The notes under the pieces are model-generated. The model saw only the letters and a program-made list of their open reading frames with translations. It had not been told where the DNA came from and made no database searches. Positions 15,869-25,426 of a DNA stretch of 64,000 bases are shown in pieces. Source of the DNA: Flavobacteriaceae bacterium (GTDB lineage: Bacteria; Bacteroidota; Bacteroidia; Flavobacteriales; Flavobacteriaceae); the NCBI GenBank assembly GCA_003443635.1, contig CP031964.1, positions 2,946,321-3,010,320 on the forward strand. Direction: 5' to 3'. The position numbers and the translations under genes were made by a program. Position 1 is the first letter of the stretch. Each line of letters begins with the position of its first letter.

Positions 15869-18412
15869 TTGAAACAAACATTTACAAAAATATCAGTTTT
15901 TACAATAATTTTAATTATTGTCACTTCCTGTAGTGTTGTAAAGCGTGTTAAGAATACAGATCATTTATTAACTAAAAGTAGTGTCTCAATTAATGGAAAA
16001 AAAGTAAAAAACGAGGAGATAAATAGTCTCATACTTCAAAAACCAAATAACAAGCTTCTAACTTATCCTCTCCGTCTCCATATTTACAATTTAGCACGAG
16101 AAAATCGTGATTCTCTTTTTGAAATCTGGTTAGATAAAAAACCTAAACGAAGAGCACGCATAACCGACACTACTTCTAAAGAAGAAATAGAAAAAATAAA
16201 AAAATCTGCATTAGGATTTAATGGTTGGCTAAGAAAAACTGGTGAGGCTCCAGTAATTATAGATTCTTCAAAAATTAAACGATCATTAAGTCGGTTAGAA
16301 GGTTATCATTTAAGAAAAGGATGGTTTCATGCCGAGGCTTCTTATAAAATAACTGTAGATCCAAAAAAGAAAAAACGAGCATCTATAGCTTATGAGGTAG
16401 AAACAGGAGACCCTACATTTATAGATACTGTTACCACAAATATATCTTCTCCGATTATTGATTCTCTATATCAAAAAACAAAAAACAATAGTAAATTAAT
16501 AAGTGGTAAGCAATGGAGTGCCGCTGACCTTGAAGAAGAACGAGATCGCTTGGTTAATGAATTTAGAAACTCAGGAGTTTATCATTTCTCACAAGATTAC
16601 ATACAAATTGATACAGATACAATTGATTCTGTTGTAAAAGCACCTGTAGAAATAGAAATTAAAGATAGAGTGATTAGAAATGAAGACTCAGTTACTCGAG
16701 TTCCTTTTAAAACTTATAAAATAAAAGATATAAATATTATTACTGATGATTCTTTTGAAAATAGAAGTAAAAAATTTCAAGATTCAGTGATTTATGATAA
16801 TTACACTCTTTATAGTTACGGTAAATTGCGATTTCGACCTAAAGCAATAACTGATGCTATATTCATTTCTAAAGATTCTGTTTTTAAAGATAGTGATCGC
16901 GCAAGTACTTATCGCTTTTTAAATCAATTAAACACTTTTCAATATCCGAACATAACCTATAATGAGAATGTTCAAGACACCACATTAACAGCTAATATTT
17001 ATCTAACACCAAGGAAAAAATACAAATTAGGATTTGAACCTACTATATCTCAAAACGACATTCAATCATTAGGATTCGCTTTTAATGCATCACTATCTAT
17101 ACTCAATGTCTTTAGAGGAGCCGAAACTTTACAACTTTCGGCATTAGGTAATATTGGAGCTTCAAAAGATGGGTCTGGGGTAGATGATCAATTTTTTGAT
17201 ATTAATGAAGTGGGTATTAATGCACAATTACGAATTCCTAGGTTTTTCTTTCCAATAAATACTGGCAAAATAATTCCTAAAAACTTCTCCCCTAGCACAA
17301 ATATTACTCTTGCTTTTACAAGTCAAACTAATATAGGGTTGGATAGACAAACTTTTAATGGTGTTTTTAATTATAATTGGAAACCTAGATCAGTAGTTAA
17401 AAATAGTTTCGATCTTTTTAATATTCAATTTGTTCGAAATCTAAACCCTGATAATTATTTTAACGTCTTTCAAAATTCGTTTAGTCGCCTTGAAGATATA
17501 GCTTTAAACACATTTAACACACCTGCAGAATTTATTAATGTAGATATAGATGGAAATCGTACTTTAATACAAGAAAGAACTGTAGATTTTATTACTCTTG
17601 CTTCTCAGGATCTAAATTTTCAAAATTCAAATCCAAATGATTTTCAAATCGTAAATAACATAAGAGAACGAAGAGAGCGATTAATTGAAAACAATCTAAT
17701 TCTAGCTTCTAGTTTCGAGTATTCAAAAGATAATCGAGAAAGTACAACTGATGAAAATTTTTCTATTTTTAAAACACGCTTAGAGTTGTCAGGTAATGTT
17801 ATTTCTGCTGTCTCTGATTTATTTGGGTTTAACGGAAACGATATTTTTGGAGTTGAATACTCTCAATATGCAAGAGCAGAACTTGACTATATAAAGCGCT
17901 GGAGCTTGGGAGGCAACAACGTTCTAGCGATTAGAAACTATGTTGGCCTCGCTATTCCATATGGTAATTCTACTAGTATCCCTTTTACCAGAAGTTTTTT
18001 TGCTGGAGGTGTTAACGACAATAGAGCTTGGACTGCTTTTGATTTAGGCCCTGGAAGCTCTAGTAGTAATGATGAGTTTAATGAAGCAAATTTTAAACTT
18101 GCTTTTAGTATTGAAAACCGTTTTAACTTATTTGGAAGTTTAAAAGGGGCACTTTTTGTTGATGCTGGCAATATATTTAATGTATTGGATGAAGTAGACG
18201 ATCCTGCATCAACATTTACTAATTTTAAAGATCTGGAAGATATTGCAATTGGTAGCGGGTTTGGCCTTAGATATGATTTTGGTTTTTTTATTTTAAGAGG
18301 CGATGTTGGTTTTAAAACTTATGATCCTTCCTTTGGAGATAGCAATCGCTGGTTTAACGAATATAATTTTGGAAATGCTGTTTACAATATCGGAATTAAT
18401 TATCCATTTTAA
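15869..18412 (+). CDS. tamL: Omp85-family outer membrane lipoprotein TamL
   Basis: This is a BamA/TamA-type outer membrane assembly protein of the Bacteroidota lipoprotein class. Translation probably starts at the TTG at 15869: it is directly followed by a lipoprotein signal (FTIILIIVTSC, cysteine at residue 21), and stop codons lie just upstream with no better start. Residues of about 30-370 hold POTRA-like domains (GYHLRKGWFHAEASYKIT is one). Residues of about 385-847 form the 16-stranded barrel, ending in an Omp85-type finish (RGDVGFKTYDPS... GINYPF). It would work with a TamB-like partner encoded elsewhere. No terminator-like hairpin follows. Confidence 0.9.
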   Translation: MKQTFTKISVFTIILIIVTSCSVVKRVKNTDHLLTKSSVSINGKKVKNEEINSLILQKPNNKLLTYPLRLHIYNLARENRDSLFEIWLDKKPKRRARITDTTSKEEIEKIKKSALGFNGWLRKTGEAPVIIDSSKIKRSLSRLEGYHLRKGWFHAEASYKITVDPKKKKRASIAYEVETGDPTFIDTVTTNISSPIIDSLYQKTKNNSKLISGKQWSAADLEEERDRLVNEFRNSGVYHFSQDYIQIDTDTIDSVVKAPVEIEIKDRVIRNEDSVTRVPFKTYKIKDINIITDDSFENRSKKFQDSVIYDNYTLYSYGKLRFRPKAITDAIFISKDSVFKDSDRASTYRFLNQLNTFQYPNITYNENVQDTTLTANIYLTPRKKYKLGFEPTISQNDIQSLGFAFNASLSILNVFRGAETLQLSALGNIGASKDGSGVDDQFFDINEVGINAQLRIPRFFFPINTGKIIPKNFSPSTNITLAFTSQTNIGLDRQTFNGVFNYNWKPRSVVKNSFDLFNIQFVRNLNPDNYFNVFQNSFSRLEDIALNTFNTPAEFINVDIDGNRTLIQERTVDFITLASQDLNFQNSNPNDFQIVNNIRERRERLIENNLILASSFEYSKDNRESTTDENFSIFKTRLELSGNVISAVSDLFGFNGNDIFGVEYSQYARAELDYIKRWSLGGNNVLAIRNYVGLAIPYGNSTSIPFTRSFFAGGVNDNRAWTAFDLGPGSSSSNDEFNEANFKLAFSIENRFNLFGSLKGALFVDAGNIFNVLDEVDDPASTFTNFKDLEDIAIGSGFGLRYDFGFFILRGDVGFKTYDPSFGDSNRWFNEYNFGNAVYNIGINYPF

Positions 18413-18523
18413 AACAATTACATTTTCATTAATTTATCTTCTTCAATTTACAAAAAATCATAATCGTACTATTTAAAATTTGATTATTTTTACGCCCTTA
18501 ATTATATTACAAAAACAAAAAAA

Positions 18524-19591
18524 ATGGAGCATAATATAAAAGGAGGAGTCGCTACTGGCAGAGAGGTTCAAGCTATTTTTAAACTTGCTAAAGAAAAGAA
18601 TTTTGCACTACCAGCAGTAAATGTAGTAGGTTCTGATAGTGTAAACGGTGTTTTAGAAACTGCAAGAGATTTAAATGCTCCCGTAATTATACAATTTTCA
18701 AATGGTGGAGGTCAATTTAATGCTGGTAAAGGCCTAAGTAATGAAGGAGAAAAAGCAGCAATTGCTGGTTGCATAGCTGGAGCGAAACATGTACACTTAT
18801 TAGCTGAAGCTTATGATGTACCTGTAATACTACACACAGATCATTGTGCAAAAAAATTATTACCTTGGATAGATGGTCTTTTAGATGCTAGCGAAGTTCA
18901 TTTTGCTCAAACAGGTAAGCCTTTGTATAGCTCACATATGATCGATTTATCTGAAGAGCCTATTGAAGAGAATATTGAAATTTGCAAACAATATTTAACC
19001 CGTATGGCAAAAATGGGAATGACTTTAGAAATCGAGTTAGGGATCACCGGAGGCGAAGAAGATGGTGTAGATAATACAGATGTTGATGATTCTAAATTAT
19101 ATACTCAACCTGAAGAAGTTGCTTATGCTTACGAAGAATTAAGTAAAGTAAGTGATCAATTTACTATAGCTGCGGCTTTTGGTAATGTACATGGAGTTTA
19201 TAAACCAGGAAATGTAAAATTAACACCAAAAATTCTTAAAAATTCTCAAGAATATATTTCAAAAAAATATGGAGTAGGTCATAATCATATTGATTTTGTA
19301 TTTCATGGAGGTTCTGGGTCTTCCGTTGAAGAAATTCGTGAAGCTATAGGTTATGGCGTAATTAAAATGAACATCGATACTGATATGCAGTTTGCATTTA
19401 CTGAAGGCGTTAGGGATTACATATTAGAAAAGAAAGATTATTTATATACTCAAATTGGAAACCCTGAAGGTGAAGATATTCCTAACAAAAAATATTATGA
19501 TCCAAGAAAATGGCTGCGAGAAGGTGAAAAAACATTCGTCATACGTTTAAAGAAAGCTTTTCAAGATCTTAATAATATAGATACTTTATAA
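18524..19591 (+). CDS. fbaA: Class II fructose-bisphosphate aldolase
   Basis: This zinc enzyme cleaves fructose-1,6-bisphosphate to dihydroxyacetone phosphate and glyceraldehyde 3-phosphate in glycolysis and gluconeogenesis. The metal/catalytic motif HTDHCAKKL starts at residue 104, EIELGITGGEEDGVDN gives the glutamate ligand and mobile loop, and AFGNVHGVY and FHGGSGS supply the later histidines and the phosphate site. Length (355) matches the E. coli FbaA type. It appears to be a single-gene transcript. Confidence 0.96.
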   Translation: MEHNIKGGVATGREVQAIFKLAKEKNFALPAVNVVGSDSVNGVLETARDLNAPVIIQFSNGGGQFNAGKGLSNEGEKAAIAGCIAGAKHVHLLAEAYDVPVILHTDHCAKKLLPWIDGLLDASEVHFAQTGKPLYSSHMIDLSEEPIEENIEICKQYLTRMAKMGMTLEIELGITGGEEDGVDNTDVDDSKLYTQPEEVAYAYEELSKVSDQFTIAAAFGNVHGVYKPGNVKLTPKILKNSQEYISKKYGVGHNHIDFVFHGGSGSSVEEIREAIGYGVIKMNIDTDMQFAFTEGVRDYILEKKDYLYTQIGNPEGEDIPNKKYYDPRKWLREGEKTFVIRLKKAFQDLNNIDTL

Positions 19592-19677
19592 AATAATTTG
19601 AGTGTTTTGCTAAAATTAAAAACAAAACATTAATTTTGACACTAGGTTTTTAGCTGTTTTTTCTTGTGTTAAGTTTA

Positions 19678-19705
19678 TTGTAATACTTTAAAAATAATAG
19701 CTTTG
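19678..19705 (+). promoter_or_regulatory. Probable accD promoter
   Basis: TAGCTTTG (19698-19705) fits TAnnTTTG. TTG at 19678-19680 lies 17 bases upstream as a possible -33 box. The predicted leader before the accD ATG is about 75 bases. Confidence 0.45.
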
Positions 19706-19784
19706 ACCTTTTACGCTAACTAAAACTAATTTATAACTTATTATACTATTAAAGTAAGTTATAGAATTTAAAATATCAAACTAT

Positions 19785-20639
19785 ATGTCTTGGTTTAAGA
19801 GAAAAGATAAAGGTATTCATACTCCAACTGAAGCAAAAAAAGATACTCCAAAAGGATTATGGTATAAATCTCCAACTGGTAAAATAGTCGGAACAGAAGA
19901 ATTAGAAAAAAACTTTTATGTCAGCCCTGAAGATGGTTATCATGTAAGAATAGGAAGTAAAGAATATTTTGAAATTCTTTTTGACGATGATTTTAAAGAA
20001 CTCAATCCAAATCTTACTTCTAAAGATCCATTAAAGTTTAAAGACAATAAAAAATACACAGATCGTCTTAAAGATGCTCAGGAAAAAACAAATTTAAAGG
20101 ATGCTGTACGTACAGCAGTAGGTAAATCTAAAGGTAAAGATTTAGTGATTGCTTGTATGGATTTTAGATTTATTGGAGGATCAATGGGTAGCGTTGTTGG
20201 GGAAAAGATTTCTCGAGCAGCAGAATATTCTTTAAAAAAGAAAATTCCATTTATGATTATTTCTAAATCTGGTGGTGCTCGTATGATGGAAGCGGCATTA
20301 TCATTAATGCAATTGGCTAAAACATCAGCCAGATTAGGTCAATTAGCAGATGCTAAAATCCCTTATATTTCTTTAGCCACAGACCCAACTACTGGAGGGA
20401 CAACAGCTTCTTTCGCTATGCTAGGCGATATTAATATTAGTGAACCTGGTGCTTTAATAGGTTTTGCAGGCCCACGAGTTGTACGTGATACTACAGGTAA
20501 GGAATTACCTGAAGGATTCCAAACATCAGAGTTTGTACTAGAGCATGGCTTTTTGGATTTTATTACATTACGTAAAAATTTAAAGGATAAAGTAAATCAA
20601 TATATTGATTTGATTACAAATCAACCCTTAAGAGTATAA
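19785..20639 (+). CDS. accD: Acetyl-CoA carboxylase carboxyltransferase subunit beta
   Basis: AccD pairs with AccA to move the carboxyl group from biotin to acetyl-CoA, the first step of fatty acid synthesis. The crotonase-like core is clear: [55 protein letters not shown] and [11 protein letters not shown]. In E. coli AccD the N-terminal zinc ribbon uses four cysteines. Here the equivalent positions read [10 protein letters not shown] and [10 protein letters not shown], so the fold outline remains but all four cysteines are missing. Length (284) is otherwise normal. A strong terminator follows. Confidence 0.95.
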   Translation: MSWFKRKDKGIHTPTEAKKDTPKGLWYKSPTGKIVGTEELEKNFYVSPEDGYHVRIGSKEYFEILFDDDFKELNPNLTSKDPLKFKDNKKYTDRLKDAQEKTNLKDAVRTAVGKSKGKDLVIACMDFRFIGGSMGSVVGEKISRAAEYSLKKKIPFMIISKSGGARMMEAALSLMQLAKTSARLGQLADAKIPYISLATDPTTGGTTASFAMLGDINISEPGALIGFAGPRVVRDTTGKELPEGFQTSEFVLEHGFLDFITLRKNLKDKVNQYIDLITNQPLRV

Positions 20640-20640
20640 T

Positions 20641-20672
20641 AAAAAAAGCGACTATATCTAGTCGCTTTTTTT
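20641..20672 (+). terminator. Rho-independent terminator after accD
   Basis: GCGACTA and TAGTCGC (20648-20654 and 20659-20665) form a stem around TATC, flanked by seven A before and seven T after. It can act in both directions. Confidence 0.9.
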
Positions 20673-20687
20673 ATTTCAAACTCTAAC

Positions 20688-20716
20688 TTGTAAGTTACTA
20701 AAAATTACTATATTTG
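20688..20716 (+). promoter_or_regulatory. rpsO promoter
   Basis: TTG (20688-20690) and TATATTTG (20709-20716) are separated by 18 bases, close to the Bacteroidota consensus TTTG-N19-TAnnTTTG. This is the best-formed promoter I see in the window. Confidence 0.6.
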
Positions 20717-20721
20717 CCGCT

Positions 20722-20738
20722 TGAAAGAAAAACTTTCA
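20722..20738 (+). promoter_or_regulatory. Leader hairpin upstream of rpsO
   Basis: TGAAAG and CTTTCA form a perfect 6-bp stem around AAAAA at the start of the predicted rpsO leader. Ribosomal protein S15 often regulates its own mRNA through a leader structure, so a role is possible but not shown. Confidence 0.35.
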
Positions 20739-20770
20739 TATACATAACAATCATTTACAATAATATTAGA

Positions 20771-21040
20771 ATGTATTTAACAAAAGAAGATAAAGAGAAG
20801 ATCTTTAAAAAACATGGTAAAGATGCAAAAAATACTGGTTCTGCAGAAGGACAGATTGCATTGTTTACAGAACGTATTAATCACTTAACAGAACACTTAA
20901 AACAAAATCGTAAAGATTATAATACTGAGCGTTCTTTAGTAAAATTAGTGGGAAAGCGTCGTGCGCTTTTAGATTATTTAACTAAGAAAGATATCTTAAG
21001 ATATCGTGCAATAGTAAAAGAATTAGGATTAAGAAAATAA
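20771..21040 (+). CDS. rpsO: 30S ribosomal protein S15
   Basis: S15 binds 16S rRNA in the platform of the small subunit. The 89-residue protein from the ATG at 20771 has the standard length and motifs: KDAKNTGSAEGQIALFTERI, then HLKQNRKDYNTERSLVKLVG and KRRALLDYLTKKD. An upstream in-frame start at 20714 would overlap the promoter and add 19 unlike residues, so I rejected it. It is followed by its own terminator, with pnp downstream, the classical rpsO-pnp order. Confidence 0.97.
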   Translation: MYLTKEDKEKIFKKHGKDAKNTGSAEGQIALFTERINHLTEHLKQNRKDYNTERSLVKLVGKRRALLDYLTKKDILRYRAIVKELGLRK

Positions 21041-21041
21041 T

Positions 21042-21067
21042 AAAAAGAGGCTTTATGCCTCTTTTTT
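21042..21067 (+). terminator. Rho-independent terminator between rpsO and pnp
   Basis: AAAAAGAGGC (21042-21051) pairs perfectly with GCCTCTTTTT (21057-21066) around TTTAT. The right arm's T-run completes the signal. Confidence 0.85.
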
Positions 21068-21124
21068 GTTTCAATATAAAACTCTAGCGGGAGAGTTTAA
21101 ATTACGCATGTATAATTAAGCAGA

Positions 21125-21193
21125 TTCTGAGCTTATTCAGAATATATAGTTTTTCATTGGTCATACAACAACTACACAACAACACAACGACCA
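21125..21193 (+). promoter_or_regulatory. Structured leader upstream of pnp
   Basis: Between the rpsO terminator and the pnp ATG lie two possible hairpins: TTCTGA/TCAGAA (21125-21142) and TGGTC/GACCA (21158-21193). The large loop of the second is almost only repeated ACAAC units. PNPase mRNA leaders are autoregulated in enterobacteria; whether this one is cannot be told here. Confidence 0.35.
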
Positions 21194-21219
21194 TTGTTTA
21201 ATTAGAATTAAAATTATTT

Positions 21220-23475
21220 ATGATTCCAAAAGTTTTTAGAGAGGTCATAGACCTAGGTGATGGAAGAGAAATTTCTATCGAAACCGGAAAATTAGCAAAA
21301 CAGGCACATGGTTCTGTTGTTGTTCAATCTGGAAAGTGTATGCTATTATGTACAGTTGTTTCCAATTACAAACAAGCTGATGTAGATTTTTTACCTTTAA
21401 CGGTAGATTATCGCGAAAAATTTGCAGCAGCTGGACGTTATCCTGGAGGATTCTTTAAAAGAGAAGCTAGGCCAAGTGATGGAGAAGTACTAACAATGCG
21501 TTTAGTAGATCGTGTTTTACGACCATTATTCCCAAAAGATTATCATTCTGAAACACAAGTAATGATACAATTAATGTCTCATGATGATGATGTAATGCCA
21601 GATGCCATGGCTGGATTAGCCGCTTCTGCTGCAATTCAATTATCAGATTTCCCTTTTGAGTGTGCTATTTCTGAAGCACGTGTAGGTCGTATTAATGGTG
21701 AGTTTATAATTAACCCAACTAGAGCGCAATTAGAAGAATCTGATATCGATATGATGATTGGAGCATCTGCTGATTCTGTGATGATGGTTGAAGGTGAAAT
21801 GGATGAAATTTCCGAAGAGGAAATGACAGAAGCCATTAAATTTGCTCACGAAGCGATTAAAGTACAATGTGCTGCACAGTTGAAATTAGCTGAAGCCTTT
21901 GGTAAAAAAGAAGTTCGTGAATACGAACCAGAAAGAGAGGATGAAGACCTAGCTAAAAAAATTCATGATATGGCATACGACAAAGTATATGCTGTAGCTA
22001 AAGCAGGTTCTGCAAAACATGAAAGAGGGGCTGCATTTGCAGAAATAAAAGAAGAAATTAAAGCTACTTTTTCCGAAGAAGAGTTAGAAGATTTTGGTGG
22101 GCTGGTATCTAAGTATTATAGTAAAGCTGAAAAAGCTGCTGTTCGTGATTTAACTTTAAACGAAGGACTTCGTTTAGATGGTCGTAAAACTGATGACATT
22201 AGACCCATTTGGTGTGAAGTAGATTACTTACCATCTACTCATGGTTCATCTATATTTACTCGTGGGGAAACTCAAGCATTGGCAACTGTTACTTTAGGAA
22301 CATCCAGAGAAGCAAATCAAGTAGATATGCCATCTTATGAAGGTGAAGAAACATTTTATTTACATTATAATTTCCCTCCTTTTTCAACTGGAGAAGCTAG
22401 ACCAATAAGAGGTACATCACGTAGAGAAGTAGGTCATGGTAATTTAGCACAACGTGCTCTAAAAGGAATGATTCCTGAAGATTGCCCATATACTGTTCGT
22501 GTAGTTTCTGAAGTATTAGAAAGTAACGGATCGTCATCTATGGCAACTGTTTGTTCTGGTACTATGGCACTTATGGATGCTGGTGTTCAATTAAAGAAAC
22601 CAGTTTCTGGAATAGCTATGGGGTTAATTTCTGATGCAGAGTCTGGAAAATATGCTGTATTATCTGATATTTTAGGTGATGAAGATCATTTAGGAGACAT
22701 GGATTTTAAAGTAACTGGTACAGCTGACGGTATTACCGCTTGCCAAATGGATATTAAAGTAAAAGGATTGTCATATGAAATTCTTGTAAATGCTTTAAAA
22801 CAAGCACGTGATGGACGTTTACATATATTGGGTAAATTAACAGATACCATAGCAGCTCCTAATGCAGATGTGAAATCTCATGCTCCAAAAATGGTAACTG
22901 CACGTATCGCTAATGATTATATTGGTGCTTTAATTGGTCCTGGAGGAAAAGTAATTCAAGAGCTTCAAAAAGAAACTGGATGTACAATAGTAATTAATGA
23001 AGATCCAGTTACAGAAGAAGGTATCGTTGAAATTTTAGGAACTAATCAAGATGGTATTGATGCTGTATTAGCCAAAATTGATTCAATTACATTTAAACCA
23101 GAAAAAGGTAGTGTATATGAAGTTAAAGTAATTAAAATGCTTGATTTTGGTGCTGTAGTAGAATATGTTGAAGCTCCAGGAAATGAAGTATTATTACATG
23201 TAAGTGAATTAGCTTGGGAGCGCACTGATAATGTAACCGATGTAGTTAATTTAGGAGATGTACTTGATGTTAAATATTTTGGTATAGATCCAAAAACACG
23301 TAAAGAAAAAGTATCTCGTAAAGCAATTTTACCAAAACCTGAAGGTTATGTTGCAAGGCCTCCAAGAGATAATAACAGGAATGGTGGACGTGATAATCGT
23401 GGCAATAGAGATAATCGTGGACGTGATAATCGTCGCGATGATAGAAAACCAAGAGAAGAAAGAAAAGAAGATTAA
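21220..23475 (+). CDS. pnp: Polyribonucleotide nucleotidyltransferase (PNPase)
   Basis: PNPase degrades RNA from the 3' end using phosphate. Domains in order: first RNase PH fold (about 10-215), an all-helical linker, second RNase PH fold (about 310-540, with [20 protein letters not shown] and [13 protein letters not shown]), KH domain (about 555-615, with [15 protein letters not shown]) and S1 domain (about 625-700). The C-terminal tail from about 712 is an Arg/Gly/Asn/Asp repeat region (DNRG units), with a 15-base unit at 23386-23400 repeated exactly at 23419-23433. Such tails bind RNA or protein partners. Length is 751. Confidence 0.97.
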   Translation: MIPKVFREVIDLGDGREISIETGKLAKQAHGSVVVQSGKCMLLCTVVSNYKQADVDFLPLTVDYREKFAAAGRYPGGFFKREARPSDGEVLTMRLVDRVLRPLFPKDYHSETQVMIQLMSHDDDVMPDAMAGLAASAAIQLSDFPFECAISEARVGRINGEFIINPTRAQLEESDIDMMIGASADSVMMVEGEMDEISEEEMTEAIKFAHEAIKVQCAAQLKLAEAFGKKEVREYEPEREDEDLAKKIHDMAYDKVYAVAKAGSAKHERGAAFAEIKEEIKATFSEEELEDFGGLVSKYYSKAEKAAVRDLTLNEGLRLDGRKTDDIRPIWCEVDYLPSTHGSSIFTRGETQALATVTLGTSREANQVDMPSYEGEETFYLHYNFPPFSTGEARPIRGTSRREVGHGNLAQRALKGMIPEDCPYTVRVVSEVLESNGSSSMATVCSGTMALMDAGVQLKKPVSGIAMGLISDAESGKYAVLSDILGDEDHLGDMDFKVTGTADGITACQMDIKVKGLSYEILVNALKQARDGRLHILGKLTDTIAAPNADVKSHAPKMVTARIANDYIGALIGPGGKVIQELQKETGCTIVINEDPVTEEGIVEILGTNQDGIDAVLAKIDSITFKPEKGSVYEVKVIKMLDFGAVVEYVEAPGNEVLLHVSELAWERTDNVTDVVNLGDVLDVKYFGIDPKTRKEKVSRKAILPKPEGYVARPPRDNNRNGGRDNRGNRDNRGRDNRRDDRKPREERKED

Positions 23476-23507
23476 CTTTTTTTCACTTATATTTTATATT
23501 ATAATAC

Positions 23508-23547
23508 AAAAAACCCTAATAGAATATTATTCTGATAGGGTTTTTTT
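23508..23547 (+). terminator. Rho-independent terminator after pnp
   Basis: AAAAAACCCTA pairs with TAGGGTTTTTT around a loop that contains a second small stem (AGAAT/ATTCT). Seven T follow. The A-run makes it usable also for the convergent gene ending at 23549. Confidence 0.85.
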
Positions 23548-23548
23548 A

Positions 23549-24247
23549 TTACCCTTTAAAATTCCAATTGATAATTGGAAATGAGCGTTTATCATTTTTA
23601 TTCCAAAGGCCTAATTGAATACCTCTATGGTTTTTTGCTTTATTAAAAACTCCTATTTGAACCCCTACTCCTTTAGTTTCAATTTCATTAAATCCTCCTA
23701 ATTGCAATCCATTAAAATAATTAACTGTATTTCCAAAACCAATTAAAATACCATTAGATTTATATGCCTCATTACCAAGAGTGCTAATTATTAGTCCATT
23801 TGCTCTCTCTATATGATTAGAAATTCCAGCTATAGCTATCCCATCATTCTTTCTGCTATAATGTAAAAAGCCTGTAATTGTAATTCCATGAGAATCTATA
23901 AGTTCAAAAGAACCCGTAGTTAAATTAAAGCCATATATTTTTTGATTTACAGTTCCTGTTCTTATAAGAAATTCATAATCTTTATCTGATGTTGATAAAG
24001 GTGAACGTGGTGCCAAAAAATAAAATGGTGATAATAGAAATACTTCAGTATGTAAACCAAACGTCCTTCTTGTATTTCCATAATTAGTTTCGTTAATGAG
24101 ATCAGTTGGAAAAGCACTTAAAGATATTCCAGCTATATCTGTGTTTTTAGCATATGAAATCCAAACAGGAAAACGAAATTTTTGTTCTTGACCATAAAAA
24201 TCGGTATAAGAAAACATAATTGTAATAATTAAAATGATTTTTTTCAT
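23549..24247 (-). CDS. Secreted LA_2272-type surface repeat protein
   Basis: A signal peptide (MKKIILIITIMFSYTDFYGQ) is followed by about 210 residues. From about residue 105 on, a degenerate unit of roughly 20 residues repeats, each shaped like G-hydrophobic-x-hydrophobic-G-x-x-N (GIAIAGISNHIERAN, GLQLGGFNEIETKG, GVQIGVFNKAKNHR, GIQLGLWNKND). This fits the LA_2272 surface repeat family, probably a beta-solenoid or barrel at the cell surface. Function is unknown. A minus-strand -7 box TAAATTTG (24271-24278) lies 24 bases upstream. The gene is divergent from an HTH regulator. Confidence 0.75.
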   Translation of the reverse strand: MKKIILIITIMFSYTDFYGQEQKFRFPVWISYAKNTDIAGISLSAFPTDLINETNYGNTRRTFGLHTEVFLLSPFYFLAPRSPLSTSDKDYEFLIRTGTVNQKIYGFNLTTGSFELIDSHGITITGFLHYSRKNDGIAIAGISNHIERANGLIISTLGNEAYKSNGILIGFGNTVNYFNGLQLGGFNEIETKGVGVQIGVFNKAKNHRGIQLGLWNKNDKRSFPIINWNFKG

Positions 24248-24329
24248 AATTGATTATTTTAAATTCAATTCAAATTTATTGTTATAATCACATCTTAATA
24301 TATATAAATCATGAAAAGTAAAATATTTT

Positions 24330-24346
24330 TTTGTGATTTTCACAAA
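24330..24346. promoter_or_regulatory. Inverted repeat upstream of the HTH regulator gene
   Basis: TTTGTGA-TTT-TCACAAA has perfect 7-bp arms and ends 19 bases before the regulator's ATG. It lies in the divergent intergenic region and is a candidate operator. Confidence 0.4.
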
Positions 24347-24365
24347 TTATAAGTACTTTTAATAT

Positions 24366-25328
24366 ATGTTTCAAAATACTTTACTTCAAGAACTACAGAA
24401 GGCTTTACCAACTAACACCTCATTAATAGATGCTGTAGCCACAGCACTAGATATAAGTTATGATGCCGCACATAGACGTACAAGTTTAAAGAGTAAATTT
24501 TCGTTAGATGAAAGTATCATACTATCTAAATACTACAATCTCTCTCTAGACAAACTATTTGAAACTTCGTCCAAAAACTATGTAGCCCTAGAAAAAACTA
24601 AGCTTATAGAAAATGAATTGGATTTAGAACAGTATTTCAAGCATTCTCATCAGTCATTACAATTGCTTCTTAAGGATGTGGATAGCCATATTTTATATTC
24701 AGCGAAAGACATCCCTTTGTTTTACACTATTGGTGATGACTTGTTAAGTAGATTTAAAATATATGTATGGTTAAAATTATTAGACAGTAATTTTAAATCA
24801 GATAATTTTGAACAATTTGCACCTAGTGTATCATTAATACAATCAGGCAAGATATTAGGTAATTTATATGACGGCTTAAATATTACTGAAATTTGGGACA
24901 TTACGACTATAAATAGCACCTTAAAACAAATCCATTTTTATTTCTATGCCGGACAAATATCTACTGATTGTGCTTTGCTATTATGCGAATCGTTACATCA
25001 ATTAATTAATAAAATAACATGTAAAATAAAAACTTCACCTTACCAATTATACTATAATGAACTCTTATTAATGAATAATAATGTCCTAGTCACAACTCCA
25101 AGACAAGAGTTACTTTATGTCCCGTTTTCATTTTTATCTTACTTTTTAACTGGCGATAAACTAACTTGTAAACAAGCCAAAAATTATTTTGACAAACAGT
25201 TATTACATTCTAAATTATTAAATACTGCGGGCGAGAAAGAACAACAAATATTCTTCAATAAAATACACAATAAAATTAGTGCTTTAGAACAACTTATTAA
25301 GGCAACACAAGTTTTGGATTTTGAGTAA
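24366..25328 (+). CDS. Helix-turn-helix regulator of the BetR-like Bacteroidota group
   Basis: Residues of about 5-65 form an HTH: LIDAVATALDISYDAAHRR is the helix-turn-helix core, followed by FSLDESIILSKYYNLSLDKL. The remaining 250 residues are helical, without a catalytic or known ligand-binding motif. This layout (N-terminal HTH with DAAHRR/DAAYRR and a long helical tail) is common in flavobacteria and usually has no assigned target. The inverted repeat at 24330-24346 may be its own operator. It is divergent from the LA_2272 repeat gene and upstream of rpoD. Confidence 0.75.
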   Translation: MFQNTLLQELQKALPTNTSLIDAVATALDISYDAAHRRTSLKSKFSLDESIILSKYYNLSLDKLFETSSKNYVALEKTKLIENELDLEQYFKHSHQSLQLLLKDVDSHILYSAKDIPLFYTIGDDLLSRFKIYVWLKLLDSNFKSDNFEQFAPSVSLIQSGKILGNLYDGLNITEIWDITTINSTLKQIHFYFYAGQISTDCALLLCESLHQLINKITCKIKTSPYQLYYNELLLMNNNVLVTTPRQELLYVPFSFLSYFLTGDKLTCKQAKNYFDKQLLHSKLLNTAGEKEQQIFFNKIHNKISALEQLIKATQVLDFE

Positions 25329-25426
25329 CTTTAAAATAAAAAAATTAATAATTTATTTTTTTTGTAACATTAATTACTATTATTACGTATAACTATATGA
25401 CAGGGCAGTGTAGCCTAAAAAATTTA

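Noticed and set aside
21161-21190. Short ACAAC repeats as a CRISPR-like or satellite array
   Set aside because: Units are 5 bases without spacers; it is a low-complexity loop in the pnp leader.
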